47,211 nt of DNA, from contig NTHE01000063.1 in the NCBI GenBank assembly GCA_002551355.1, forward strand, positions 1 through 47,211, in the 5' to 3' direction. Under the pieces are notes generated by a model that worked only from the letters and a program-made list of their open reading frames with translations, was not told where the DNA came from and made no database searches. The position numbers and the translations under genes are program-made. The DNA is from Streptomyces sp. man185. GTDB lineage: Bacteria > Actinomycetota > Actinomycetes > Streptomycetales > Streptomycetaceae. Of this stretch, positions 20,674-29,491 are shown in pieces (the first letter of the stretch is position 1; every line of letters begins with the position of its first letter).

Positions 20674-21351
20674 ATGACTTCCGGGACGACACGCACTCAT
20701 CTGGTCTGGGACTGGAACGGCACGCTGCTCGACGACACGCATGCCGTCATCCAGGCGACGAACGCCGCGTTCGCGGAGGTCGAGCTGGCGCCGATCACGC
20801 TGGAGCAGTACCGGGAGATGTACACCATCCCCATACCCCGGTTCTACGAGCGGTTCCTGGGCCGGCTGCCCACGGAGGCCGAGTGGGAGCGGATGGACGG
20901 CATCTTCCACCGGTACTACACGGAGCAGCGGGCGGCCTGTGGGCTCACCGCCGGGGCCAAGGAACTGCTGCACCAGTGGCAGCGGGCCGGGCGCAGCCAG
21001 TCGCTCCTGAGCATGTACGGGCACGAGCATCTGGTGCCGGTGGTGCGGGGGTACGGGATCGAGCCCCGGTTCGTCCGCGTCGAGGGGCGCATTGGGCCGT
21101 CCGGCGGGAGCAAGGCGCTGCACATGGAGCGGCACTTCGAGGCGCTGGCCGGGGTGGGCGGGATCTCGCCGGAGCGGTCGGTGGTCATCGGGGACGCGCT
21201 GGACGACGCGGTGGCGGCGGCGCATGTGGGGGCGCGGGCGGTGCTGTACACCGGGGGGTCGCACAGCCGGAGCAGTCTGGAGGGGGCGGGGGTGCCGGTG
21301 GTGGACAGCCTGGGGGAAGCGGTGGCGTTGGCGGAGACGTTTGCCGCGTAG
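20674..21351 (+). CDS. HAD superfamily hydrolase with an Asp-Trp-Asn motif I
   Basis: 225 residues from the ATG at 20674. It has a phosphoglycolate-phosphatase-like layout: motif I VWDWNGTLLDD near residue 13, a helical cap, motif II-like SLLSMYGHE and motif IV VVIGDALDDAVAA. Motif I has Asn where most phosphatases have the second, general acid/base Asp (DxD becomes DWN). The nucleophile Asp and the motif IV acidic pair are kept, so metal binding is plausible, but the classical phosphatase mechanism may be altered. The substrate is unknown. The gene follows the DUF6912 gene by 38 bp. Confidence 0.85.
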   Translation: MTSGTTRTHLVWDWNGTLLDDTHAVIQATNAAFAEVELAPITLEQYREMYTIPIPRFYERFLGRLPTEAEWERMDGIFHRYYTEQRAACGLTAGAKELLHQWQRAGRSQSLLSMYGHEHLVPVVRGYGIEPRFVRVEGRIGPSGGSKALHMERHFEALAGVGGISPERSVVIGDALDDAVAAAHVGARAVLYTGGSHSRSSLEGAGVPVVDSLGEAVALAETFAA

Positions 21352-21389
21352 GGGGTGGTGCTCCGCGGAGTGCGGGGTGCCCTGGTGCG

Positions 21390-21470
21390 GGTTTCGGGGC
21401 GCTGCCCCGGGCCCCGGCCCTCAATCGCCGGACGGGCTGAAAAGCGTGCTCAATCGCCGGACGGGCTTGA
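21390..21470. repeat. Streptomyces interspersed repeat, two tandem copies
   Basis: A GC-rich arm (TTTCGGGGCGCTGCCCCGGG type) leads into CTCAATCGCCGGACGGGCTGA (ending about 21440), followed by a second copy of the core at 21448-21470. The same core occurs in a second cluster at 27533-27681 in this window. The second copy here provides the 3' end and stop codon of the DJ-1 family gene. Confidence 0.8.
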
Positions 21471-22016
21471 TTTGAGCACCTTCAGGAACTCCCTCATCCA
21501 GGCCGCGTGGTCCGGCCAGGCTCGGGAGGAGATCAGGGGGCCGTCCACCACCGCCTCCGTGTCCTGGAACGTCGCGCCCGCGCTCTGCATGTCCGGTTCC
21601 AGGGCCGGGTACGCCGTGACGTTGCGGCCGCTGAGGCTGCCGGTGGCGGCGGTGATCAGGGGGCCGTGGCAGATCTGGGCGACGGGGCGGTCCGCGGAGA
21701 AGAAGGCGCCGACGATCTTCCGCAGCTCGGCGTTGTTGCGGAGGTACTCGGGGGCCCTGCCGCCGGGGATCACCAGGGCGATGTAGGCGCCGGGGTCCAC
21801 CTCGGAGAAGGACAGGTCGGCGGGCCAGGTGTAGCCGGGCTTCTCCGTGTACGTGTCGAAGCCGGGCTCGAAGTCGTGGACGACGAAGCGCAGCGTCTTG
21901 CGCTCGGGGGCCGCGATGTCTACCTCGTACCCCTCCTCCAGCAGCCGCTGGTACGGATAGAGGACTTCCAGCGACTCGGCGGCGTCGCCGGTGACGATGA
22001 GGATCTTCTGCGGCAT
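21450..22016 (-). CDS. DJ-1/PfpI family protein (class I glutamine amidotransferase-like)
   Basis: 188 residues from the ATG at 22016, with GAGGAG in the ribosome-site position. The fold is marked by KILIVTGDAAESLEVLYPYQRL with the conserved acidic residue near Glu17, IPGGRAPEYLR, and the nucleophile elbow AQICHGP with Cys116-His117. Such proteins act as chaperones, glyoxalase/deglycase-like enzymes or proteases; the substrate cannot be assigned. The last six residues, SSPSGD, and the stop are encoded by the interspersed repeat that lies across the end of the gene, so the C-terminal tail is a repeat-derived extension. Confidence 0.88.
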   Translation of the reverse strand: MPQKILIVTGDAAESLEVLYPYQRLLEEGYEVDIAAPERKTLRFVVHDFEPGFDTYTEKPGYTWPADLSFSEVDPGAYIALVIPGGRAPEYLRNNAELRKIVGAFFSADRPVAQICHGPLITAATGSLSGRNVTAYPALEPDMQSAGATFQDTEAVVDGPLISSRAWPDHAAWMREFLKVLKSSPSGD

Positions 22017-22462
22017 GGCGGACTCCTCGGGGGCGATCGGCCCGCGGCGGGTCGGCTCGCGGTCAGCCGGTGGCCTGATTCAGGGCTGTACGGACAGATT
22101 GCCCCGGTTCCAGGGGTTCGCCAAGGCGGCGCGGCGCACTGTCCAGAGTGTCAAAGTTCGGGGTGTTCTTTTGTACACAAGCAGCCCATGACGCGGTGGG
22201 GTGCGGGGGCGATAGCCTGGTGCGGTGATCAGCGCGATACGCCTCGGGGGCAGCGAAGCCCCCGGCCGCCGCCCGGAGTGCCACAGCACCCGGGCGATCC
22301 GCGATCTCCCGACTCCGGACCGGCCGTCAAAAATGGCCCATGTGGTCCCGGGGAACTCCCGAAGCGGCATAGCGTCGACCCAGACCGGAAACCCCGCGTC
22401 GTGGCGGAACGCCGCTTTTCTCACCTACGTCACGCAACGGCGCGCGACAGGAGCCAGAGGAC
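22017..22462. other. Intergenic region between divergent DJ-1 and NAD-GDH genes
   Basis: 446 bp without a convincing gene. It must hold the promoters for both flanking genes. Visible items are an AT-richer patch with a near-palindromic TTGTACACAA around 22172, a GTCAAAAATGGCCCAT patch around 22327, and the AGAGGAC ribosome site before the GDH start. I see no riboswitch or terminator that I can name. Confidence 0.6.
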
Positions 22463-25400
22463 ATGCAGACCAAGCTGGACGAAGCCAAGGCCGAGCTGCT
22501 CGCAGGGGCCGCCAAGGTAGCTGACAACGGTCCGGGCGGTGGTGTCGGCGGCCCGGGAGGTGCCCCCCGGGCGCGGGTTTCCGCCGCCGGGGCCGACGGG
22601 AGCGCCCCTGCCGGTCAGGACACGGTGCTCGCCTACCTCCAGCGCTACTACCTGCACACGGCTCCGGAGGACCTCAGCGGCCGTGACCCGGTCGACGTCT
22701 TCGGCGCCGCCGCCTCGCACTACCGGCTGGCCGAGAACCGTCCGCAGGGCACCGCGAACGTCCGGGTGCACACCCCGACCGTCGAGGAGAACGGCTGGGC
22801 CTGCAGCCACTCCGTCGTCGAGGTCGTCACCGACGACATGCCGTTCCTGGTGGACTCCGTCACCAACGAGCTGTCCCGGCAGGACCGCGGCATCCACGTC
22901 GTGATCCACCCGCAGGTCACCGTCCGCCGCGATGTCACCGGCAAGCTCATCGAGGTCCTCTCCGGCGGTCCCGGCACCCCGAAGAGCATCAAGGGCGCCA
23001 AGAACGCCAAGGGTCAGAAGAGCGAGCTGCCGCACGACGCTCTCGTCGAATCCTGGATCCACGTCGAGATCGACCGCGAGACCGACCGCGCCGACCTCCA
23101 GCAGATCACCGCCGACCTGCTGCGCGTCCTGTCCGACGTGCGGGAGACCGTCGAGGACTGGGGGAAGATGCGCGACGCCGCCCTCCGGATCGCCGACGAC
23201 CTGCCGGGCGAGCCGCTGGACGACCTCGCCGACGAGGAGGTCGAGGAGGCCCGCGAGCTGCTGCGCTGGCTGGCCGCCGACCACTTCACCTTCCTCGGCT
23301 ACCGCGAGTACGAGCTGAAGGACAGCGACGCGCTGGCCGCCGTGCCCGGCACCGGGCTCGGCATCCTTCGTTCCGACCCGCAGCACAGCGAGGACGAGGC
23401 CCACCCGGTCAGCCCGTCCTTCGACCGGCTGCCCGCCGACGCCCGCGCCAAGGCCCGCGAGCACAAGCTCCTCGTCCTGACGAAGGCCAACAGCCGGGCC
23501 ACCGTGCACCGCCCCAGCTACCTCGACTACGTCGGCGTGAAGAAGTTCGACGCCAAGGGCAACGTCGTCGGCGAGCGGCGCTTCCTCGGTCTCTTCTCCT
23601 CCGCCGCCTACACCGAGTCCGTGCGCCGGGTGCCCGTCATCCGCCGCAAGGTCGCCGAGGTCGTCGAAGGCGCCGGCTTCTCGTACAACAGCCACGACGG
23701 GCGCGACCTGCTCCAGATCCTGGAGACCTACCCGCGCGACGAGCTGTTCCAGACGCCGGTCGACCAGCTGCGCTCCATCGTGACCTCCGTCCTCTACCTT
23801 CAGGAGCGCCGCCGGCTGCGGCTCTACCTGCGCCAGGACGAGTACGGGCGCTACTACTCCGCGATCGTCTACCTCCCGCGCGACCGCTACACCACCGGCG
23901 TGCGCCTGCGGCTGATCGACATCCTGAAGGAGGAACTCGGCGGCAACAGCGTCGACTTCACCGCCTGGAACACCGAGTCGATCCTCTCCCGGCTGCACTT
24001 CGTCATCCGGGTCCCGGCCGGCACCGAGCTGCCGCACCTCACCGACGCCGACGCCGACCGCATCGAGGCCCGCCTCGTCGAGGCCGCCCGCTCCTGGGCC
24101 GACGGCTTCCAGGAGGCGCTCACCGCCGAGCTGGGCGAGGAGCGCGGCGCCGAACTCCAGCGCCAGTACGGCCACTCGTTCCCCGAGGGCTACAAGGCCG
24201 ACCACTCGCCGCGCGCCGCCGTGTCCGACCTGGTCCACCTCGAAACCCTCCGGGAGGGGGAGAAGGACTTCGCCCTCAGCCTGTACGAGCCGGTCGGCGC
24301 GGGCCCCGGCGAGCGCCGCTTCAAGATCTACCGGACCGGCGAACAGGTCTCCCTCTCCGCCGTCCTCCCGGCCCTTCAGCAGCTCGGCGTCGAGGTCGTC
24401 GACGAACGACCGTACGAGCTGCGCTGCGCGGACCGCACCCACGCCTGGGTCTACGACTTCGGGCTGCGGATGCCCCTGGTCAACGGCAGCGGCGGCTACC
24501 TCGCCGACGACGCCCGCACCCGCTTCCAGGAGGCCTTCGCCGCCGTCTGGAAGGGCGAGGCGGAGAACGACGGCTTCAACGCGCTGGTCCTCGGCGCCGG
24601 GCTGAACTGGCGCCAGGCCATGGTGCTGCGCGCCTACGCGAAGTACCTGCGGCAGGCCGGTTCGACGTTCAGCCAGGACTACATGGAGTCCACGCTCCGC
24701 AACAACGTCCACACCACCCGGCTGCTCGTCTCGCTCTTCGAGGCCCGCATGTCGCCCGGCCGCCAGAGCGCCGGCACCGAGCTGACCGACGGCCTCCTGG
24801 AGGAGCTGGACGGCGCCCTGGACCAGGTCGCCTCGCTCGACGAGGACCGGATCCTGCGGTCCTTCCTCACCGTCATCAAGGCCACCCTGCGCACCAACTT
24901 CTTCCAGCACACGGAGGACGGCACGCCGCACTCCTACGTCTCGATGAAGTTCGACCCGCAGGCCATCCCCGACCTGCCCGCGCCCCGGCCCGCGTACGAG
25001 ATCTGGGTCTACTCGCCGCGCGTGGAGGGCGTCCACCTGCGCTTCGGCAAGGTCGCCCGCGGCGGGCTGCGCTGGTCGGACCGGCGCGAGGACTTCCGTA
25101 CGGAGATCCTCGGCCTGGTCAAGGCGCAGATGGTGAAGAACACCGTCATCGTGCCCGTCGGCGCCAAGGGCGGCTTCGTCGCCAAGCAGCTCCCGGACCC
25201 GTCCGTGGACCGTGACGCCTGGTTCGCCGAGGGCATCGCCGCCTACCGCACATTCATCTCCGCGCTGCTCGACATCACCGACAACATGGTGGCCGGCGAG
25301 GTCGTGCCGCCCACCGACGTCGTCCGCCACGACGAGGACGACACCTACCTCGTCGTCGCCGCCGACAAGGGCACCGCGAGCTTCTCCGACATCGCCAACG

Positions 25401-27469
25401 AGGTCGCGGTCGCGTACAACTTCTGGCTCGGCGACGCGTTCGCCTCCGGCGGCTCGGCCGGCTACGACCACAAGGGCATGGGCATCACCGCCCGGGGCGC
25501 CTGGGAGTCCGTCAAGCGGCACTTCCGGGAGCTGGGCCACGACACCCAGACCGAGGACTTCACCGTAGTCGGCGTCGGCGACATGTCCGGTGACGTCTTC
25601 GGCAACGGCATGCTGCTCTCCGAGCACATCCGCCTCGTCGCCGCCTTCGACCACCGGCACATCTTCATCGACCCGAACCCGGACGCCGCCACCTCGTATG
25701 CCGAGAGGCGCCGCCTGTTCGACCTGCCGCGCAGCTCCTGGGCCGACTACAACACCGACCTGCTCTCCGCGGGCGGCGGCATCCACCCGCGCAGCGCCAA
25801 GTCGATCCCGCTCAACTCGCACATCCGTGAGGCGCTCGGCATCGACCCCTCGGTGAGCAAGATGACGCCCGCCGACCTGATGCAGACCATCCTCAAGGCC
25901 CCCGTCGACCTGATGTGGAACGGCGGCATCGGCACGTACATCAAGGCCGTCTCCGAGTCGAACGCCGACGTCGGCGACAAGGCCAACGACGCTGTCCGCG
26001 TCAACGGCGAGGACCTGCGGGCCAAGGTCGTCGGCGAGGGAGGCAACCTCGGCGCCACCCAGCTCGGCCGGATCGAGTTCGCCCGCAACGGCGGCCGGAT
26101 CAACACCGACGCGATCGACAACAGCGCCGGTGTGGACACCTCCGACCACGAGGTGAACATCAAGATCCTGCTCAACGGTCTGGTCCGGGAAGGCGACATG
26201 ACCGTCAAGCAGCGCAACAAGCTGCTCGCCGACATGACCGACGAGGTCGGCTCGCTCGTCCTGCGCAACAACTACGCGCAGAACGTCGCCCTCTCCAACG
26301 CCTCCGCCCAGGCACCCTCGCTGCTCCACGCCCAGCAGCGCTTCATGCGCCGGCTGGAGCGCGACGGAGCGCTGGACCGGGCGCTGGAGTTCCTGCCCGC
26401 GGACCGGCACATCCGGGAGCTGCTCAGCAACGAGAAGGGGCTGAGCCAGCCGGAGCTGGCCGTCCTGATCGCCTACACGAAGATCACGACGGCGGACGAG
26501 CTGATCTCCACCGTCCTGCCGGACGACCCGCACCTGCAGAAGCTGGTGCACGCCTACTTCCCGAGCGAGCTGCGCGAGCGGTTCCCCGAGGCAGTCGACG
26601 GGCACGCGCTGCGGCGCGAGATCATCACGACGGTGCTGGTCAACGACACGGTGAACACCGCCGGTTCGACCTTCCTGCACCGGCTGCGGGAGGAGACCGG
26701 GGCGTCGATCGAGGAGATCGTGCGGGCCCAGTTCACGGCCCGCGAGATCTTCGGCCTGTCGCAGGTGTGGGACGCCGTCGAGGCGCTCGACAACAAGGTC
26801 GCCGCCGACGTCCAGACCCGGATCCGGCTGCACTCGCGGCGGCTGGTCGAGCGCGGGTCGCGCTGGCTGCTGGGCAACCGGCCGCAGCCCGTCGCCATCG
26901 CGGAGACCATCGACCTGTTCCGGGACGGGGTCGAGCAGGTCTGGAACGAGCTGCCCAAGCTGGTCAAGGGCGCCGACCTGGACTGGTACCACTCGATCCT
27001 GGACGAGCTGACGGCCGCGGGCGTGCCGGACGAGCTGGCGGCCCGGGTGGCCGGGTTCTCCTCCGCCTTCCCGGCGCTGGACATCGTGGCCATCGCCGAC
27101 CGTACGGGGCAGGATCCGCTGGAGGTCGCCGAGGTCTACTACGACCTCGCGGACCGGCTGCGGATCACGCAGCTGATGGACCGGATCATCGAGCTGCCGC
27201 GGGCCGACCGCTGGCAGTCCATGGCCCGCGCCTCCATCCGCGAGGACCTGTACGCGGCGCACGCGGCGCTCACCTCGGACGTGCTGAGTGTGGGGAACGG
27301 GTCCGCCACGCCGGAGGAGCGGTTCCGGGCGTGGGAGGAGAAGAACGCGGCGATTCTGGCCCGGTCGCGGTCCACGCTGGAGGAGATCCAGGGGTCGGAC
27401 GCGTTTGACCTGGCGAATCTGTCGGTGGCGATGCGGACGATGCGGACGTTGTTGCGTACGCACGCGTAG
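22463..27469 (+). CDS. gdhB: NAD-specific glutamate dehydrogenase, large (180-kDa) class
   Basis: 1668 residues from the ATG at 22463. It deaminates glutamate to 2-oxoglutarate with NAD. It belongs to the L_180 class first described in Streptomyces clavuligerus: a very long N-terminal part with ACT-like regulatory regions (for example FTFLGYREYELKD, and EERRFLGLFSSAAYTESV in outline). The catalytic core follows from about residue 840, with ARGGLRWSDRREDFRTEILGL, the active-site Lys region at Lys887 (KAQMVKNTVIVPVGAKGGF) and the dinucleotide-binding GVGDMSGDVFGNGML near 1037. A C-terminal helical region follows. Length and motifs agree with the family. It is monocistronic, with a strong terminator 15 bp after the stop. 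Confidence 0.95.
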   Translation: MQTKLDEAKAELLAGAAKVADNGPGGGVGGPGGAPRARVSAAGADGSAPAGQDTVLAYLQRYYLHTAPEDLSGRDPVDVFGAAASHYRLAENRPQGTANVRVHTPTVEENGWACSHSVVEVVTDDMPFLVDSVTNELSRQDRGIHVVIHPQVTVRRDVTGKLIEVLSGGPGTPKSIKGAKNAKGQKSELPHDALVESWIHVEIDRETDRADLQQITADLLRVLSDVRETVEDWGKMRDAALRIADDLPGEPLDDLADEEVEEARELLRWLAADHFTFLGYREYELKDSDALAAVPGTGLGILRSDPQHSEDEAHPVSPSFDRLPADARAKAREHKLLVLTKANSRATVHRPSYLDYVGVKKFDAKGNVVGERRFLGLFSSAAYTESVRRVPVIRRKVAEVVEGAGFSYNSHDGRDLLQILETYPRDELFQTPVDQLRSIVTSVLYLQERRRLRLYLRQDEYGRYYSAIVYLPRDRYTTGVRLRLIDILKEELGGNSVDFTAWNTESILSRLHFVIRVPAGTELPHLTDADADRIEARLVEAARSWADGFQEALTAELGEERGAELQRQYGHSFPEGYKADHSPRAAVSDLVHLETLREGEKDFALSLYEPVGAGPGERRFKIYRTGEQVSLSAVLPALQQLGVEVVDERPYELRCADRTHAWVYDFGLRMPLVNGSGGYLADDARTRFQEAFAAVWKGEAENDGFNALVLGAGLNWRQAMVLRAYAKYLRQAGSTFSQDYMESTLRNNVHTTRLLVSLFEARMSPGRQSAGTELTDGLLEELDGALDQVASLDEDRILRSFLTVIKATLRTNFFQHTEDGTPHSYVSMKFDPQAIPDLPAPRPAYEIWVYSPRVEGVHLRFGKVARGGLRWSDRREDFRTEILGLVKAQMVKNTVIVPVGAKGGFVAKQLPDPSVDRDAWFAEGIAAYRTFISALLDITDNMVAGEVVPPTDVVRHDEDDTYLVVAADKGTASFSDIANEVAVAYNFWLGDAFASGGSAGYDHKGMGITARGAWESVKRHFRELGHDTQTEDFTVVGVGDMSGDVFGNGMLLSEHIRLVAAFDHRHIFIDPNPDAATSYAERRRLFDLPRSSWADYNTDLLSAGGGIHPRSAKSIPLNSHIREALGIDPSVSKMTPADLMQTILKAPVDLMWNGGIGTYIKAVSESNADVGDKANDAVRVNGEDLRAKVVGEGGNLGATQLGRIEFARNGGRINTDAIDNSAGVDTSDHEVNIKILLNGLVREGDMTVKQRNKLLADMTDEVGSLVLRNNYAQNVALSNASAQAPSLLHAQQRFMRRLERDGALDRALEFLPADRHIRELLSNEKGLSQPELAVLIAYTKITTADELISTVLPDDPHLQKLVHAYFPSELRERFPEAVDGHALRREIITTVLVNDTVNTAGSTFLHRLREETGASIEEIVRAQFTAREIFGLSQVWDAVEALDNKVAADVQTRIRLHSRRLVERGSRWLLGNRPQPVAIAETIDLFRDGVEQVWNELPKLVKGADLDWYHSILDELTAAGVPDELAARVAGFSSAFPALDIVAIADRTGQDPLEVAEVYYDLADRLRITQLMDRIIELPRADRWQSMARASIREDLYAAHAALTSDVLSVGNGSATPEERFRAWEEKNAAILARSRSTLEEIQGSDAFDLANLSVAMRTMRTLLRTHA

Positions 27470-27483
27470 GGGGTTGTACGTCT

Positions 27484-27517
27484 GAGGGGCCGGCACCCGG
27501 TGGGGTGCCGGCCCCTC
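27484..27517 (+). terminator. Terminator after NAD-GDH gene
   Basis: A perfect 15-bp stem (27484-27498 with 27503-27517, AGGGGCCGGCACCC core) with a 4-nt loop lies directly after the gdhB stop. There is no pronounced T-run beyond a CTTT further downstream. Confidence 0.85.
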
Positions 27518-27532
27518 GGCGTGGGGCTTTGT

Positions 27533-27681
27533 CCTCAAGCGCCGGACGGGCTGAACAGATGAACAGATGAACAGATGTCCTCAAGCGCCGGACTGGCTGG
27601 CAAGATGCCCTCAATCGCCGGGCGGGCTGGCGGTGGCCGGGTGGGCTGGAAGAGATGACCTCAGGCGCCGGACGGGCTTGA
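27533..27681. repeat. Cluster of four interspersed repeat copies
   Basis: Copies of CCTCAAGCGCCGGACGGGCT-type units lie at 27533-27555, 27579-27600, 27609-27630 and 27659-27681, with a truncated copy near 27636-27650. They are divergent (A/T/G at position 6, GGAC/GGGC, GGCTG/GGCTT), so they are not recent perfect duplications. The last copy contains the stop codon and final codons of the exporter ATPase gene. The same unit occurs at 21390-21470. Confidence 0.8.
27553..27576 (+). repeat. Tandem octamer GAACAGAT x3
   Basis: Three perfect consecutive copies of GAACAGAT follow the first interspersed repeat copy. This is a small slippage-type array between the gdhB terminator and the exporter operon. 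No function is evident. Confidence 0.85.
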
Positions 27682-28464
27682 TGTGGTGAAGGCCTCGTAG
27701 GCCTTCACCACTGCCTTTGCCGGTCCGTCCATCCGCAGCGTGCCTGCCTCCAGCCACAGGGCGCGGTCGCACGTGTCGGTGATCGACTTGTTGCTGTGGC
27801 TGACCAGGAACACCGTGCCCGCCTCGGCGCGCAGTTCCTTGATGCGGTCCTTGCTGCGGCGCTGGAACTTCGCGTCGCCCGTGGACAGTGCCTCGTCGAT
27901 CAGGAGTACGTCGTGACTCTTGGCCGCCGCGATGGAGAAGCGCAGCCTCGCCCCCATGCCCGAGGAGTACGTGCGCATCGGCAGCGTGATGAAGTCGCCC
28001 TTCTCGTTGATGCCGGAGAAGTCGACGATCTCGTCGTAGCGTTCGCGGATCTGCTCGCGCGTCATGCCCATCGCGAGTCCGCCCAGCACCACGTTGCGCT
28101 CGCCCGTCAGGTCGCCCATCAGCGCCGCGTTCACGCCGAGCAGCGACGGCTGGCCCTGGGTGTGGACCTTGCCCCGGGTCGGCGGGAGCAGGCCCGCGAC
28201 CGCCTTGAGCAGCGTCGACTTGCCCGAGCCGTTGGAGCCGATCAGGCCGATCGCCTCGCCCTTGTACGCGGCGAAGCTGACCCCCTTCACGGCGTGCACC
28301 TGTCGTGCGCCGGGTGTGCAGCGGCGCGTGGTGAGCCGGCTGAGCGCCGAGGTCGCGCTGCCCCTGCCCGTACGCGCGCCGTTGACCGTGTACGTGATGT
28401 GGACGTCGTCGACGACGACGGTCGGGACGCGCTGGTCCCCGGGAGCGCTGTCGATGTCAGCCAC
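27661..28464 (-). CDS. ABC transporter ATPase, cell-wall polymer export (TagH type)
   Basis: 267 residues from a GTG at 28464. It is a short polysaccharide/teichoic-acid export ATPase: Walker A GSNGSGKST (76-84), signature YSSGMGARLRF (166-176), Walker B DVLLIDEA (185-192) and switch His223. The Tyr-Ser-Ser-Gly-Met form of the signature is typical of the TagH/RfbE/Wzt export group. No extra C-terminal substrate-recognition domain is present. It starts inside the end of the permease gene (8-bp overlap), so the two form one transporter. The last residues, SSPSGA, and the stop come from an interspersed repeat. The context of TagF-like enzymes makes a teichoic-acid-like polymer the probable cargo. 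Confidence 0.93.
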   Translation of the reverse strand: MADIDSAPGDQRVPTVVVDDVHITYTVNGARTGRGSATSALSRLTTRRCTPGARQVHAVKGVSFAAYKGEAIGLIGSNGSGKSTLLKAVAGLLPPTRGKVHTQGQPSLLGVNAALMGDLTGERNVVLGGLAMGMTREQIRERYDEIVDFSGINEKGDFITLPMRTYSSGMGARLRFSIAAAKSHDVLLIDEALSTGDAKFQRRSKDRIKELRAEAGTVFLVSHSNKSITDTCDRALWLEAGTLRMDGPAKAVVKAYEAFTTSSPSGA

Positions 28465-29404
28465 GTCCGTACGTCTCCTCGGCCTTCCAGAAGTACACGA
28501 ATCCCGCCACGCCGCACAGCACCGCCCAGCCGGCCGCTGCCGCCCAGGCCAGGTGCGGAAGCTGCTCCCACGTGTAGCTGTCGATGAGCGCGTACCGCAT
28601 GAGGTTGATGTAGAGCGCCGCGGGGTTGTACTCCAGCACCATCATCACCGCGTGCGGCACCCGGTCGCCGGCCAGCAGGTGGTCCAGGCTCCACATCACG
28701 CCGGACGAGTACATCCAGGTGCGCAGGACGAACGGCGTCAGCTGGGCGATGTCCGGGGTCCGCGCGGTCAGCCGGGCCATGGCCATCGACAGGCCGGTGT
28801 TGAACAGCGCCTGGAGCGCCAGCGCCGGGACGGCCAGCAGCCAGGTCGGGCGCGGGTACTGGCCGAACGCCAGCAGGATCAGGGTCAGCGCGCCGAGCGA
28901 GAACAGCAGCTGCTGGAGCTGCTGGAGCGCCAGCGCCACCGGCAGCGACGCGCGCGGGAAGTGCAGGGCCCGCACCAGGCCGATGTTGCCGCTGATCGCC
29001 CGGGTGCCGGCGGTGATCGAGCTGCTGGTGAAGGTCCAGATGAACACCCCGGTGACCAGGAACGGGACGAAGTCCTCCACACCGTGCTTGGTGTTCATCA
29101 GGACGCCGAAGATGAAGTAGTAGACCGTCGCGTTCAGCAGCGGCGTCATGATCTGCCAGATCTGGCCGAGCTTCGCCTGGCTGTACTGGGCCGTCAGCTT
29201 GGCCGTCGCGAAGGCTGTGATGAAGTGCCGGCGCCCCCAGAGCTGCCGGATGTACGCGGGCAGCGACGGCCGGGCACCGCTGACCTTCAGGCCGTGCTGT
29301 GCGGCCAGGGCCGCCAGCTCACCGGGCGCGTAGGTGGTGACCGTGGTGTTCGGAGTGCCCTTGGAAGGGGCGGTCACCGGGGGCGGGGCTGTTGTCTGGC
29401 TCAA
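28457..29404 (-). CDS. ABC transporter permease, cell-wall polymer export (TagG type)
   Basis: 315 residues from a TTG at 29404 (protein MSQTTAPPPV...). This start is inferred: reading further upstream would run through the operator region, and a GTG at 29377 is an alternative. The ABC2-type permease has about six membrane segments, beginning with the conserved amphipathic YIRQLWGRRHFITAFATAKL and YSQAKLGQIWQIMTPLLNATVYYFIFGVLM, in outline the RfbA/TagG pattern. It ends with the AAAGWAVLCGVAGFVYFWKAEE segment. It is the first gene of the two-gene exporter operon and divergent from the TetR gene. A weak ribosome site (GAAAGCGG) precedes the TTG. Confidence 0.9.
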   Translation of the reverse strand: MSQTTAPPPVTAPSKGTPNTTVTTYAPGELAALAAQHGLKVSGARPSLPAYIRQLWGRRHFITAFATAKLTAQYSQAKLGQIWQIMTPLLNATVYYFIFGVLMNTKHGVEDFVPFLVTGVFIWTFTSSSITAGTRAISGNIGLVRALHFPRASLPVALALQQLQQLLFSLGALTLILLAFGQYPRPTWLLAVPALALQALFNTGLSMAMARLTARTPDIAQLTPFVLRTWMYSSGVMWSLDHLLAGDRVPHAVMMVLEYNPAALYINLMRYALIDSYTWEQLPHLAWAAAAGWAVLCGVAGFVYFWKAEETYGRG

Positions 29405-29443
29405 CGATCGACCGCTTTCGACGCCGGCGGAAGGAAGGAGGGA

Positions 29444-29491
29444 ACGGTACGGTCCCGTAGGGACGCCCTCGTTGGGACGGGACCGTACCGT
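29444..29491. promoter_or_regulatory. Paired dyad between exporter operon and tetR (candidate operator)
   Basis: ACGGTACGGTCCCGT (29444-29458) and ACGGGACCGTACCGT (29477-29491) form a perfect 15-bp inverted repeat with an 18-nt spacer. Each arm alone also has ACGG-N7-CCGT ends, so the region can be read as two 15-bp sites with centres 33 bp apart, about three helical turns. It lies in the 150-bp divergent promoter region, 40 bp before the permease start. TetR-family regulators often bind such sites next to their own gene. The same repeat could form an RNA hairpin in the exporter leader. Confidence 0.6.

Noticed and set aside
22430..27538. A 1702-residue open frame on the minus strand opposite the NAD-GDH gene
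   Set aside because: Third-position GC bias keeps the reverse frame open; it has no ribosome site or family motif, while the plus-strand frame is a clear GDH.
27533..27681. CRISPR array
   Set aside because: Units are diverged, spacing is irregular and too short, and no cas genes are present; the unit is an interspersed Streptomyces repeat.
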